Assembly (NCBI RefSeq): GCF_003144115.1
Contig: NW_020312023.1
Span: 280,861 to 344,860 of the forward strand
Direction of reading: 5' to 3'
Source: Tilletiopsis washingtonensis
Taxonomy: Eukaryota; Basidiomycota; Exobasidiomycetes; Entylomatales
Length of the DNA stretch: 64,000 bases
The translations under genes and the position numbers were made by a program. Of the stretch, positions 31,605 to 43,253 are shown one piece after another. Numbering within the stretch: position 1 is the first letter of the stretch; the number at the start of each line of letters is the position of its first letter. Below the pieces are notes generated by a model. It made no database searches. It saw only the letters and a program-made list of their open reading frames with translations, and was not told the origin of the DNA.

Positions 31605-33859
31605 TTACGCGAGGGTGCGCGTGCGGGCGTCGCGCATCGGGCCCCACACGCTGTGCAGGTCGTCGGCGGCCGACGACGTGGGCGAGCGCGGGAACGTGGA
31701 GAAGGGCAGCGCCGCGGCCGGGGGCGCCGCCGTCGACGGCGCCATGGCGGCGGCGAGGTCGTAGCCCGGCGGGCTGGGCCGCGTCTCGGCGCCGCTGCCG
31801 CCGCTGCTGCTGCCGAGCGAGAGCGGCGGCGAGAGGCGCAGCGCCGGCAGGCGGTTCAGCGACGGCAGAAAGGCGCCCGACGCCGACGCGTGGTGGCGCG
31901 GCTTGGGCGGCGCCAGCTCGGCGGCGGCGGCGCGCTTCAGCAGGTTCGGCGTCGTGTCGCTGCTGCGCGGCGACGGCGGCAGCAGCGACGGCGAGCGGCC
32001 GCCCGACATGGACGGCGCCGGCAGCAGCAGCGTCGACGACGGCGGCGAGGTGCGCGGCGAGCCCGACGTCGAGAGGAGCGCCGAGAGCGAGGCCGTGGCA
32101 GCGCTGCGGCCGACGGACCACGCCGAGCTCGTCGTCTCCCAGTGGCGCGCGAGCGACGCGCTGCCCGACGACAGCGACGCGACGGTGAGCGGCAGCAGCG
32201 CAAAGGGCGAGCGCAGGCCGAGCGTGCCCATGCCGTCGAGGAGGATCTCAACGTTCTGCACGGCCGCGGCGCGCTTGTGGGCGAAGAGCAGGAAGGTCGT
32301 GCACTCGGCGGCGGCGTGCATCAGCATCCAGCACCACGCGGCGCTCGCCGACGGGTTGCCGTCGTTGTCCGACGCGGCGAGGGCGCGCGAGCAGGCCGAG
32401 AGGTTCGTGGCGTCAAAGTGGGCAGAGCGTGGCAGGCCCGAGGCCCAGCGGTTCAACGAGGCCTCGACGTCGGCGTCGCCCGAGGCGCTGCTGCCGCGGC
32501 GCTTGCCGTCGAGCGCACGCGCCAGGAGCGACATGGCGCCGAGCAGGCGCAGGAAGGCCGCCGTCTCGTCGGTGGCGGCCGTGCCGTCGAAGGTCGACTG
32601 CGCCTCGGCGAGCTCGCTCGGTGCGAACGCCGGCGGCTGGCCGGCGAGCAGGGCGATGAGGACGTCGAACGAAAGGGCAAGGACGGCGAAGCGCGTCGTG
32701 GTGCCCCGACGGGCAGCCGAGGCATCATCACGGCGGCCGCGCGACGGCAGGTGGCCGTGCAGCAGGCCCATGGCGCGCACGAGGCGGGCGCAGAGGCCCA
32801 TGTAGATGCTGGCGCGTGCCAGGCGGCCCATGCCGAGCTCGTGGGCGGCGAGGAAGCAGGTGGCCATGCACGTGTCGAGGTCGGGTCGCTCGGCGTCGAG
32901 CGCGCAGTTGCCGTCCATGTCCTCGTCGTGGAGCAGGCGACGCGCGGCGCGCGCGTACGACTCGCCGTTGGCCCACGGCTGGGCGCTCGACGGGCCGGTG
33001 AAGCGCGCACTGAGCGCCGAGATGGCGAGCAGCAGCACGGGCGACACGTCGTCGCTGGAGAGGTCGCGCAGGAAGCTGACCTCGTCGAGTGCGGCGCTGA
33101 AGGGCGTGAGCTGGGCGAAGAAGATGCCGAGCAGCTCGCGGCGCGTGTCGGGCGGCGGCAGCGCGGCGTGCGCCACCTTGGCCTCATACGACGAGCGTGC
33201 CGACGAGGCGACGGGCGAGCGCGGGGATGCGCCCGGAGCCGGTGCGTCCCACGCTGAGGCCGACGAGAAGGAGCGGCTGTGCTGGTGTGCGTGTGCGTGT
33301 GCGGGCTCGGCGGCCTGCGAGTAGGAGCTGGCCATGGCGGGCGGCGACGGCGGCAGCGGCGTGTGGTGCACGGCGAGCGGCGTGCTGCCCGACGCCTGGC
33401 GCGTGTCGGAGGCGGCGTCGCGCGGCTGCGTCGGTGCGACGGGCTGGCCGGCGGCGTCGGTGTACATGCACAGGCGGCCGCTGTGGAGGAGGTCAGCCGC
33501 AGTGCTTGGCCACCACTGGACACGGCAACGCACCCGAACTCGCAGTTGCCGCACGGCAGGCCGCCGTCGCAGCGGCGCTTGGCCTTGTGGCAGCTGACGC
33601 AGGCGCGCTGCAGGCGCTTGCGCTTGCGGCCCGTGGCTGCGTACACGGGCGGCGGCGTGGCGGTCGACGACGAGGCCTGGGCGTGCATCTGCGGGCGCTG
33701 CGGCTGCGGCGGCGGTGCCTGGTGGTGGTGGCTGTAGAGCGCCGACGTCGACGCCGCGGGGCGGTGGTGGGCGTCCCAGTGCGGCGCGGGTGCGGCGGGC
33801 CAGGCGTGCGTGTGCGGCTGCGGCGCGGACCAGTAGCTGGAGGAGGACGAGGGCAGCAT
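31605..33859 (-). CDS. Zn2Cys6 fungal transcription factor
   Basis: Two exons, 33859-33534 and 33480-31605, give 733 residues. The binuclear zinc cluster lies at about residues 85-112: CVSCHKAKRRC, then CGNC and a final Cys (C-x2-C-x6-C-x5-C-x2-C-x6-C). The single intron falls between the fifth and sixth Cys; the splice restores the sixth (GGRLCMYTD). A His/Pro-rich N-terminus precedes it. Residues of about 200-420 resemble the middle homology region of fungal regulators (ELLGIFFAQLTPFSAALDEVSF, LDTCMATCFLAAHELGMGRLARASIYMGLCARLVRAMGL). The C-terminus is Ser/Pro-rich and probably disordered. The regulated genes cannot be told from context. A 2-kb gene-free region lies upstream. Confidence 0.92.
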
Positions 33860-35858
33860 GGTGGAGCAGGGATGGTGGTGGTTGGGAGGAGTGTGTGGGC
33901 GCAGCAGCGGCTGAATGAGGCGCGCGCTGCGGTGCGGCCGTCTCTGGCGGGCCCGTCACAGGCAGAGGCGGCGGCGGCTCGGGGGGCGGCGAGGGCGGCA
34001 CGGCCGGGCGGTATCGCTCGCTGCGGGCGCTTCTGCCGCCCGCCCGCCGCCCGCACGCCATGCACGCAGCGACGCCAGGCGGTCTTGGCGCTGCGCCGGA
34101 GCCGCACACTGCCCATGTGCCTGGCGCGCCTCGGTCTTGGCAGTCTCACTTCCGCGTGCACAGTCAGAGTCTGAGTGCTCTCCTGCCCGCCCCTGCGCCC
34201 GCCGGCGCCGCGCCCCGTGCTCCGCGCCCACGTCGCGTGCCTGCGCTCCGCCGCCGCAGCCGCCCAGCGGACGCCCTCTCCCGCTCGCACTCGCTGCGCC
34301 TGAAAATGACTCCGGCAGCACCGCAACAACTCCAGCTCTCGGCTTTCCTACTCGCTGCGGCGTACGAAGCATCTGCGGCGGCGTGCGCGCGCGGTGCACT
34401 CCGCTGCGCGGGGTGCGCACTACTGCAGGCCTGTGCCTCTGTGCCCGCGCGTGCTGGGCGCGCGAGCGCGAGACGACTGGCGCAGTGCATGCAGCGGTGC
34501 CAAGGCCTGCCGCCGGTTTCTTGGCAGCTCAGTGCGCTCTCCGGCGGGCGGGAGGCGGCGCGGCCGCCCTGCGAGCGCACGTTGCGGCACGCCCGCCGCA
34601 CCCGGGCGGCACAGGAGCACAGCGCAGGCGGCGGCCGCGGGCGGCCAAGCCTTTGCACTCAGGTACCCGCATGCTTCCCGTGCCAGCCGCCGGCCCCGCT
34701 GCGCCATCTCCGCAGCAGGCACGATAGCCGCCCGCGGCACATGCCCGTGTGCGTGCAGGCGGCATGCGGAAGCGGGCGTGGTGCGGCACCGCAGCACAGC
34801 CCTTCCCCGCCGCCCGCACACGCAAGAGCCGCCGAGCGCCGCGGCGGGCGCATGGCACGTCGGCGGCGTGTTCGTGGCTTGCGCCGCCGCGGCACTGCGC
34901 GAGCGGAAGCCTTGGCTGCCAGGCTCCGCCGCCGCCGTCGTTCTGCGATGCGCTGCGCTGGCCGACGGCATCGCCGGCGCCGGCCCGCCGCCGCCGCCCA
35001 AGCGCGCCGCATCTGATTGCCCGTCGCTAAATGGGGCGGGCGGCACGGAAAGAAGAGCATCCGCAGCCGCAGCGTGGCCTCTCGAGCGGCGTCAGCGCGA
35101 CAGCTGCTGCAGAGCGACACTGCTGTTTGCCGTGAATGCGGACACATGCTGCGCTCTGCGCGCTGCGCTGCTCGTGCTGAAGCCCGACTGGAGTGCTGCT
35201 GCGATGCAGTGAGATCCGTGTGAGCCGTGCGCTGCCGACGCGGCGACGACGAGTGACGGCAATGCCAAGCCGCGCTGCACGCCAAGGCCCACGGTGCCTG
35301 GCATCGCCGCCTTGCTGTCGTGCGCCGTGGGCCGCCGCTCCGAGGCATAAGGGGTACCTTCGCGGGCGGCCGCACGTCGTCGCCGTCGTGTGTCTGCGGC
35401 CCAGTGCGGTGCAACGCCTCTATCGCACGCGCACGGCGCCGATGGCAGCGATGCATGACGGGGCAGGAGCGCAACGAAGCAGCGAAGGCTCGCTGACGTC
35501 GCGCTATGCGGCGCAGGAGGTGTGGGCCCTGCATGCCGCCCAGCCAAGGCCGCGCAGCTGTCCAGCAGCAGCGTCACGCTGCTGATCCGCGGTGCACGAT
35601 GCAGGCTTGGCATTGCGTGCGGCACCGGCGAGAGCCCTTGTGCGCGATACTTCGAAGAGAGACGGGTGAGGGCGAGAGAGACGGGCGAGGGACCGAGCAG
35701 CAGGTCCCCGCCCGCCTGACGCCATCTCACGTGCCGTATGTGCTCGACGGCGTGCGGCAATGACGCTCGAGCTGTCAAAGGCCGCTCGAGATGGGCGATA
35801 GAGTCCTTGACGACGGAACGGTGGGCGGAGCGTCGCTCATCAAGGTACGGCTAATGCT
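33860..35858. other. Long gene-free region upstream of the Zn2Cys6 gene
   Basis: About 2.0 kb, the longest stretch without a supported gene. It is extremely GC-rich, with several ATG-initiated open frames on both strands that are Arg/Ala/Cys-rich and mutually overlapping. It must hold the promoter and 5' leader of the transcription factor and the 3' end of RCM1. I see no repeat, RNA gene or conserved motif. Confidence 0.45.
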
Positions 35859-37912
35859 TCACGCAGGAGCGCGGCGCTTCGGCTTGGCCTCCGTTGGCGG
35901 CGGCTCGTCTTTCGCGGCCTCCGCCTCTCGCTTGCGCTTCTTCTGCTTGAGCTTCTTCTCCTTGTTGCGCTTGCGCTTGCCCGTGAGTGCCGCCTCGGCT
36001 ACGGCAGGCTCGGCGTCGCTCGCTGCGTCGTCCGCCTCGCCGCGCACAAAGCAGGCGACGAAGAAGCCGTTCGTCGCGCCAACGTGCACCTCGCCCGGCG
36101 CCACGTCGACCGAGCCGCCGGGGTCGCAGCGGATCATGCCTTCGGCGTAGGCTGTGCAGCGTCGTCAGCCCGTGGCAGTCAGCGTATGGTGCTGCTGCAC
36201 GTACCCGTGTTGCCACCGCACTCCTCCGGACGGCCGCGTCCCGGCCATGTCGGTACGACCTCGCTGCGAGGCGCAAGCCGCCAGCCTCCGGCACGAGGCA
36301 GCGCCAGCGCCGCAATCGCCACGCGCTCGTTCTCCTCGGCATGGATGGAGCACGTCGAGTAGACCAGCCGACGCAGGTTAGGGACTGCACGGCGTCAGCG
36401 AAGCACTCAAGCCGGACATCAGCTGCGCCTCACACTGCAGCGCGTGGTCGATCATGGAGAGCTGGAAGGCGGCAAGGCTGGCCAGACGCGTGGCCTGCGT
36501 CTCCTCCGAGGATGTCTCCTCTTCTTGCTCGGCTGATAGAGAGGGTCAGTCGCGAGCGGACAACGACGGCACTCAACTCACCGTCTGCGACCTCCATGCG
36601 CCCAACGATGCCGCTGCCGCTGCAACTGGGGTCGAGCAGCATGCCGCGCACGTCCTGCCACTCGTCGTCGAGCGGGTCCGTGGCGAGAAAGTCGGCCAGG
36701 CGCGGCGAGACGGCGCCAGCCAGCTTGGCGGCTGCGTCAGGCTTCGGCTTGCCCCGTCCAGGCCCGCTCTTGAGCAGGTGCACCGACGTCGGCGCCAGTG
36801 CGCCTGCGCGAGAGAGCTGCGAGACGAGCGTGCGGAAGCGGTTCGGCGCCAGCTCAAAGGCCGACACCTGTCGGAGTGTGAGCGCATCTCCAGGGTACCT
36901 GTGCTGGCTGCGCACCTTGGACGACGCATGTGCAGCAGAGCTAGCCAAGAGCGCGGAGAGATGGCCCGTCTTGTTGCCCGGTGCGGCCGTGGCATCGATG
37001 ACATGCAGCGGCTCGCCGTCGCAGATGAGCGGCGCGGCAGCGTCCTGGTCCAGCAGCACGGATGCAGGAAAGCACGAGGCCAGGTCCTGCAGGATGAACG
37101 TGCCGTCCTGATACAGCGGATGCGCAAGCAGCTGCGACGTCGAGCTGCCGGCAAAGGCGAGCACGTCGGGCAGGTGCGGCGTGACGAGGAAGTGCTTGCT
37201 GCGGCGGCGGTCAGCACGCGGGTGCAGCACTCGGCGCTGCTACGCACCCCTTTCGCAGCACCTCGTCGTGCGTCTCGCTCCAGCCCTGCTGGGCCAGCAG
37301 CTCCACCGCCTGGGCGCGGGCCATCCTGCGGCCATTGACACGCACCCAGCGCGGGCAGCGGGCGGCGAGGGTGCGCTGCCGGCGCTCCTCGGGGTCGCGC
37401 AGCTCCTCGAGCGACGCGGCGCCGGCCTTGGCGCGCAGGCGTGCCAGCTCGGACTTGAGGCGCGTGAGGTGTCGCTCGAGCGCCGCTCGTGGCGGCCAGT
37501 TGACCGAGGCGGACGGCCGTGTTGACGAGAGCAGAATGTCATGCAGCAGCACGAGGGCGAGCGAGTGCGGCGTGGGCACGGCCGGCGTCGCGGCCCCGTC
37601 CTCGCCGTCGGGCTGCCGCTCCTTGCCCTTGGCCGAGGCGTGCGTGCGCGGCGGCGCGATGCGGAAGGCGGCCGCCTCGAGTTGCAGCGTCTTTGCGCTG
37701 GCGAGGATGGCGGTGAGCGGCTTGCGGAAGGAGAGCGTGTTGGCGACGAGGGCCGTGAGGCGGCGCGCATCGACGGGGCGGCGTGTGCTCGCTGCGTCTG
37801 CCGTAGCCTTGCTGTGCGCCGCAAGCACAGCAGCGCAGACGGCGTGGATCGAGGTTGAGCGCTGAGCGAGGGCGTCGAGCGCCAGCGCGGCGCAGAGGTA
37901 GATGTCGGACAT
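35859..37912 (-). CDS. RCM1: 25S rRNA (cytosine-C5)-methyltransferase, Rcm1/NSUN5 family
   Basis: Six exons: 37912-37248, 37198-36916, 36867-36582, 36532-36434, 36384-36205, 36151-35859, giving 601 residues. The family makes m5C in helix 70 of the large-subunit rRNA. Motifs are clear: the SAM site VIDATAAPGNKTGHLSALL, motif IV LLDPSCSGSGIVGRMEV (PSC) and motif VI RLVYSTCSIHAEENE (the TCS catalytic Cys). The Lys-rich C-terminus (GKRKRNKEKKLKQKKRKREAE) suits nucleolar targeting. The N-terminal half carries the usual family helices (LALVLLHDILLSS) and the bipartite VRVNGRRMARAQAVELL RNA-binding region. The 48-nt intron between exons 2 and 3 is a multiple of three with no stop. Divergent from the CX9C gene. 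Confidence 0.93.
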
Positions 37913-38078
37913 GATGGAGAGGGGAGAGGAGAGGGAGAGGAGACTTGCTTGCCTCTCGGCGCGCCAAAAAGGTGCCGCGACTCCCGAGTCCCGCGACGCG
38001 CTTCCTCTGCTGTGTCAAGCTTCGCGCCTGCTCCACATCGGCCCTCCTCCGCTCCCTCACCCCCTCGCCCAGCCCAAC
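37913..38078. promoter_or_regulatory. Compact divergent promoter RCM1 / CX9C gene
   Basis: Only 166 bp lie between the start codons of two divergent genes. It contains purine-rich (gagaggggagaggag) and pyrimidine-rich halves, probably the two leaders. Confidence 0.5.
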
Positions 38079-38479
38079 ATGGAGGACACGATGGAACGCG
38101 TGGCGGCGCACTGCTCGCAGCAGCTCGGTGCGTGGCATGCGCTGCCGTGCTGTGCATCGCTGACCCTCGCACGTCAGACACGTACCAGCGCTGCCTGCTG
38201 GCGAACCGCGAGCGCGCGCCGCAGGAGTGTGCCGCCTACAAGACGGCGCTCTCGGCCTGCGCCGCCGAGGCCGTGCCGCTGCTGTCCGCCGTCAAGGCGC
38301 GCTGCGCCGGCGCCGTGCGCGCCTACGACGAGTGCCTCGCGGCCAACCGCGGCGCCGCCGACGACGAGCTGGCGAGCGCGTGCACGCCCGTGCTCAAGCG
38401 TCTGTGGGAGTGCACCGAGGCCGTGAAGCGCGAGGAGGCGCAGAAGGAGCAGCGCGCAAAGGCCGGCATCGACAAGTAG
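38079..38479 (+). CDS. MIC14: Twin CX9C mitochondrial intermembrane-space protein (Mic14/CHCHD5-like)
   Basis: Two exons, 38079-38127 and 38178-38479, give 116 residues. Four CX9C motifs are present, with nine residues between each Cys pair: C-SQQLDTYQR-C, C-AAYKTALSA-C, C-AGAVRAYDE-C and C-TPVLKRLWE-C. Two coiled-helix-coiled-helix units per chain are the mark of CHCHD5 and yeast Mic14. These are imported and oxidised by the Mia40 relay. The first pair is split by the intron, and the splice is needed to restore the spacing, which confirms it. No cleavable presequence is visible, as expected for Mia40 substrates. The Lys/Glu-rich tail ends AGIDK. Exact function of this family is poorly known. 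Confidence 0.9.
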
Positions 38480-39805
38480 CCGTGCACACATGTGGTGAGG
38501 CTGCTGCGCGGTGTGTCTGAAGCCGGGGAGGGAGGCAGAGAAGCCGCGAGGTGGGAAAGGCGAGGAGTGGCGCTGGACGAGCTTTGCAGCCCCTCTGCTT
38601 CTCACCCGCGCGCGCGCGAGTATCGATGCCTGACGGAGCCGTCATGGCGTTGCCCGTCTGTTCCACGCTGTGGCGGCTCGTTAGCGCGACTCTCGGCGCG
38701 ATTGGCGCGACCGGAAGGTCGTGCTTGGCCTCTAGGCGCGGAGCAGACGATGAGAGCGTCGCGGTGTGCGTTCTACAGGTGACACCTCGACAAGCACTCT
38801 CCGCTGCGCTCGTCGCCCAAGTCTGATGCAAGACTCGTCCTTGCAGGTCGCGCTTCATTGCAGCATGCCTGGAGGCATGTGCTTTCGAAGCAGCTTCATG
38901 CATCGCTCGTGCACTGCATGCCGTGCCTGCTTCGCGAGCCGGAAGCAGTGTCCAAGCTTCCTCGACGGCTTCGAGGCTTTTGGGACTGATGGATGCCGCT
39001 CGATGGTCGCGAGCTTATCCGGCGTCGTGGACCATGGACGCTGCAGTGCGGCAGAAAGCTGCCCAAGACCTTGCACAGGTTGCACGGGCGGGCCGCGCCG
39101 TAATTACATCGCATAGACTATCTGTTCTGCGAGCTGCGCGGAGTGAGGAATGTGCCGTTGAGGTCTGCCGTAACGAGGTGGTGGTATGCAGCATCCGCCG
39201 CTCCTGACAAAGCAGGTGTTGGCAGAGCGTTGAAGGTGTGTGAAGAGTGAAGCGCGAACATGCGTGGCGCCGCTTCCGCTACGTGACTGAGCCACGCTCA
39301 CCGCCGGCACAGCAGGCAGGCCGCCGCGAGAGCCAGCCCATAGCTGCGGCATGTAAGGCAATATTCTTATTGAGCAGCAAAGCGGTGCGATTGTGCGCGT
39401 GCTGAGGCTGTGAGGTGACCAGGGGATGTGCTGCGGCAGCGAGCATGCAATGCTGTCAGCGCAGCGCGGTGACAGGCTGCGGCAGCGCGCAGAGCCGCGG
39501 CGTAGCGGTAGCGCGCTTTCACAGCGGCAGCAGGCGCAGCCCGCCCGCCACGGCCGGCCCGGCGCGAGAGGCGCGCAGCGGGCCGGGCGGCGCGGGGAAA
39601 GGGGCGCGAGGTCAGCACAGCACCAGCAGGCAGCCGCTGGGCGTGGCTCGCGTCCTGCGAGGCGGCGGCGGCGGCCTCGGGCATGGCGCGGCATGATGGC
39701 ACGCCGCAGGGGCTCGCGAAGGAGCGATCAACAGCGCCGCGCCAACAGCAGCAGCACTCAAGCTGCACCACCTCTCCGCTCCCACCACCACCCTCGGCCG
39801 CAAGC
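38480..39805. other. Intergenic region before acyl-CoA dehydrogenase gene
   Basis: About 1.3 kb between two + strand genes. The middle (38750-39400) is less GC-rich than average and contains stops in all frames. The last 100 bases are a leader-like ccacctctccgctcccaccacc tract. No tRNA, repeat or gene recognised. Confidence 0.45.
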
Positions 39806-41553
39806 ATGTCCCTCTTCCGCGCCCTGCCCGTCCTGCGCTCCGCCGCCGCGCCGCGCGCCGTGCCGCGCCTCGCCGCCGCCGCGCGCCGCTACTCGAGCGT
39901 CGTCGAGGCGCCCATGACCGGCCCGTGCTTCGGCCTCTCGGAGGACCAGGAGGCGTACCAGGGTGCGTCAAGGGCCAGGCGAGGTGGACGCGTGCTGCCG
40001 TGCTGACCCTGTCCCGCCCGCGCAGAGCTGGCACGCCGCTTCACCGCCGACAACATCATCCCCGTCGCGCGCCACCACGACGAGACGATGGAGTACCCGT
40101 GGGAGGTCATCAAGAAGGCGCACGCCGCCGGCCTTGTGTGAGTGCAGATGAACACGCCAGATGATGCAGAGCGCGGGCTCCTGCGCCTGCGCTGGTGGCT
40201 GGCCCGACGGAGTGCTGCACTGCGATGCCAGGCGCTGTGAGGCTCTGCAAAGCAGGCGCCACACTGCTGCATCGGGATGTATGCTGCCACTCCGGCCCCT
40301 TGCCCTTCTGTGCTCTCGCTCATGCCTCTCCGCAGCAACACGCACATTCCCGAGGAGTACGGCGGCCCGGGCCTCGGCCTCGTCGAGGGCGCGCTGATCT
40401 CCGAGGAGCTGGCCTTTGGCTGCTCGGGCATCCAGACGGCCATCGAGGCCAACGGCCTGGCCGAGGCGCCGCTGCTCGTCGCCGCGAGCCACGAGACGAA
40501 GATGAAGTACCTGGGCCGCATGACGGAGGAGCCGCTCGTGGCGGCGTACTGTGTCGTGAGTGGCAGCGCGAGCTGATGCGCAGCACGGCGGCTGACGGCC
40601 GCGCAGACTGAGCCGGGCGCGGGCTCCGACGTGGCGAGCATCACGACGCGCGCCGAGAGGAAGGGCGACAAGTACATTCTCAACGGCACGAAGATGTGGA
40701 TCACGGTGAGCGCGCGCGTGCCGCCAGCAGTCGCACAGCTGCTCATCCCTCGGCGCAGAACGGCGGGCACGCCAACTGGTACTTTGTGCTGGCCAAGACG
40801 GACCCGAGCGCCAAGGGCGCCAAGAGCATGACGGGCTTCGTCGTCGACGGCGACGCGCCGGGCATCATCAAGGGCAAGAAGGAGAAGAACATGGGGCAGC
40901 GCTGCTCGGACACGCGCATGATTACGTTTGAGGACGTCGAGGTGCCGCTCGAGAACGTACTCGGCCGCCCGGGCGACGGCTTCAAGACGGCAATGGGCGC
41001 CTTTGACATTACGCGCCCGCTCATTGCCGCGGCGGCGACGGGCCTGGCGCAGCGCGCGCTCACCGAGGCGGCCAAGTGGGCGCACGAGCGCAAGACGATG
41101 GGCCAGCAGATCATCAAGCACCAGGCGGTGGCGTTCATGCTCGCCGACATGGCCATGGCCGTCGAGGCGTCGCGCAACCTGACGTGGAAGGCGGCGTGGA
41201 TGAAGGACGCGGGCAAGCGCAACAGCTACCACGCGTCCATTGCCAAGTGCATTGCCTCGCGCTCGGCGGTGCAGAACGCCAACGACGCCGTGCAGATCTT
41301 TGGCGGCATGGGCTTCAACTCGGAGAGCCCGGTGGAGAAGCTGTGAGTAGTGTCGAGCGGTGTCGGGCAGCACAGCGCTGACATGGCTCCTTCCCCTTCA
41401 GGTACCGTGACGCCAAGAGTGAGTGCCCGTCTGCCACATCGCTGCCGTGCGCGCCGCTGACCCCGACCTGCAGTCTTTGAGCTGTACGAGGGCACGTCGC
41501 AGATCCAGCGGCTCATCATCTCGCGCTTCGTCGAGGACATGTACAAGCCGTAG
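39806..41553 (+). CDS. Mitochondrial acyl-CoA dehydrogenase (medium-chain type)
   Basis: Seven exons: 39806-39962, 40026-40137, 40336-40555, 40607-40705, 40759-41342, 41402-41418, 41474-41553, giving 422 residues, the length of ACADM. It performs the FAD-dependent first step of mitochondrial beta-oxidation. The N-terminus ([22 protein letters not shown]...ARRYSS) is a typical presequence. Family signatures are present: [71 protein letters not shown] and the C-terminal [15 protein letters not shown], whose Glu is the catalytic base position of medium-chain enzymes. One exon is only 17 nt. Chain-length preference is inferred from similarity. Confidence 0.95.
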
Positions 41554-41725
41554 GACGCCTGCCGCCTCGCCCATGCTCCGCTCTAGACTGGACCGTCTCT
41601 CGCACACTAAGCTAATGTACAATGCCACTATCGCCGTGCCCCGCCTGCTCTGTCCTGCCCTTCGCCCTCAGCCGTGCCCTGCCTGCTCTGTCCTGCCCTG
41701 CGCTCTCAGCGCTGCGCTGCCTGGC

Positions 41726-42225
41726 CTAGTCGTCGCGCAGCTGGCCATCGACGCGCAGCTGGAGGCGCGCGCCGGCGCCCATGGTCCAGAAGCAGACCTT
41801 GTCGGCGATGCGCTGCATGCCGTGCGCGCCGTCGGGGTACGACCAGGCGGCGGCGGGTGCGGCGTGGCCGACGTCGTGGTAGCGCGCCGTGCCCTTGTAC
41901 GGGCAGAAGGACGTCTTGCCCTGCGCCGGCGCAAAGGCGCTCGCCGGCGTGCCGGGCGCCGGTGTGAGTGGTACTCCGGCGAGCGCGGCGGCGCCGAAGT
42001 AGTAGCGGTCCGGGTAGGCCTTGGCGCCGGCCTCGTGCAGCGTCACGACGCTGTGGGCGCGCGTGAGCAGATGCAGTGAGCGTGGTGCGCTGCGACGCAC
42101 GCCTCGGGCGCCCGTGCGCTGTCGGCGACGAGATGCGGCGGCGCGTCTGAGCCGGGCGGCGGGAGAAGCGTGACGGTGACGCGGTGCGTGGTGCCCTCGG
42201 AGAGCGAGACGGAGTGCTGGGCCAT
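41726..42225 (-). CDS. DUF427 family protein
   Basis: Two exons, 42225-42101 and 42050-41726, give 149 residues. The second exon carries the DUF427 pattern: YPDRYYFGAAAL, then TSFCPYKGTARYHDV, AAAWSYPDGAHGMQRIADKVCFW. The CPYKG.A.Y and AWSYP blocks are the hallmarks. The family is widespread in bacteria and fungi, usually as a single small beta-rich domain. Its function is not established. The N-terminal exon (SVSLSEGTTHRVTVTLLPPPG) is probably another beta strand pair. The gene is divergent from the J-protein gene with 194 bp between starts. Nothing in base use marks it as recently acquired. Confidence 0.85.
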
Positions 42226-42419
42226 GGCGGGCGTGATGAGGTGCGGAGAGGAGAGGAGAGGAGAGGAGAGGATGGGAGAGGTGCGGCGTCTTGCCAGCCG
42301 CTGCGCCGCCCCGCCTCCACCTGCTGCGCGCGCAGCAGCGCGCCCGCTGCATGGCCCGATGCGGCCGCATTCGATTCACGCCTGCCTCACCACCACCACC
42401 ACCCACGCCACCACGCGCC

Positions 42420-43253
42420 ATGTCCGACGCCCCGCCCGACTACTACGCCATCCTCGGCGTCAGCGCCACTGCGTCGGGCGAGGAGATCAAGTCGGCCTAC
42501 AAGCGCGCCTCGCTCGCCTCGCACCCCGACCGCTTCCCGGCCGCGTCGCCCGCCGAGCGCGCGCGCTACACGGCGCGCTTCCAGAGCGTCGCCGACGCCT
42601 ACTACGTGCTCAGCGACAAGGCGCGCCGCAGCGAGTACGACGCCGTGCGCGGCACGCGTGCCTGGGGCGGCGCCTTTCCCGGCAGCGCCGACTGGGAGAA
42701 GGCCGAGACGGAGCAGAGCAGCAGCGCCCGCTGGTTCGAGGGCTTCTTCCGCGGCGCGCCGGGCGGCAGCAGCGCGCCGGCGAGCGAGGCGGGCACGGGC
42801 CAGCCGCAGGGTGCGTGGTGCTGAACACGTCAGTGCTGCATCTGCTGACCCTTTCTCCAGCCGAGCACGTCTTTGGCAACGTCTTTGAGGAGCTGCTGCG
42901 TCCCGAGGTGCACCGCGTGGCGCCCGTGTGGAAGGTGCGTGCTGGCGTGTGCAATGGTAAGCACTGCCGTTGACTCTCCTCTTGCCTGCAGTGGGTCGGC
43001 TCGGCGTCCGGCGCCGGCCTCGGCTTCATCCTCGGCAACGTGCCCGGCCTCCTCGGCGGCGCGCTGCTCGGCAACCGCCTCGGTGCAGTGAGTACGCCTC
43101 ACCTCTCTGTTCGCCGTGCAGCGGCTAACCCGTCTGCAGATCCGCGATGCCAAGGGCAGGAGCGTCGGCGAGGTCTTTGTCAACCTCAGCGCCGGCCAGC
43201 GCGCCGAGGTGCTCAAGGCGCTCGCCATGAAGGTGCTCGGCAGCATGGGCTAG
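42420..43253 (+). CDS. J-domain (DnaJ) protein with glycine-zipper C-terminus
   Basis: Four exons: 42420-42810, 42861-42934, 42992-43087, 43140-43253, giving 224 residues. The J domain fills residues 7-75 (DYYAILGVSATASGEEIKSAYKRASLASHPDRF, HPD intact), so it should stimulate an Hsp70 ATPase. A Gly/Ser linker, AEHVFGNVFEELLRPEV and VAPVWKWVGSASGAGLGFILGNVPGLLGGALLGNRLG follow. The last is a Gly-rich, membrane-competent stretch, followed by AKGRSVGEVFVNLSAGQRAEVLKALAMKVLG. No zinc finger or typical client-binding domain is present, so this is a class III J-protein. The hydrophobic glycine zipper suggests membrane association. Confidence 0.9.

Noticed and set aside
31113-33257. A 714-codon open frame on the + strand
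   Set aside because: It is antisense to the Zn2Cys6 gene and to part of the TPR gene, is dominated by Arg/Ala/Gly and has no domain signal.
34060-35212. Several ATG-initiated frames of 270-320 codons
   Set aside because: They overlap each other in different frames, have no membrane, domain or splice logic, and reflect extreme GC content.
38480-39805. tRNA or other small RNA gene in the AT-richer intergenic stretch
   Set aside because: No B-box (GGTTCGANTCC) with a matching A-box or foldable cloverleaf was found here or elsewhere in the window.
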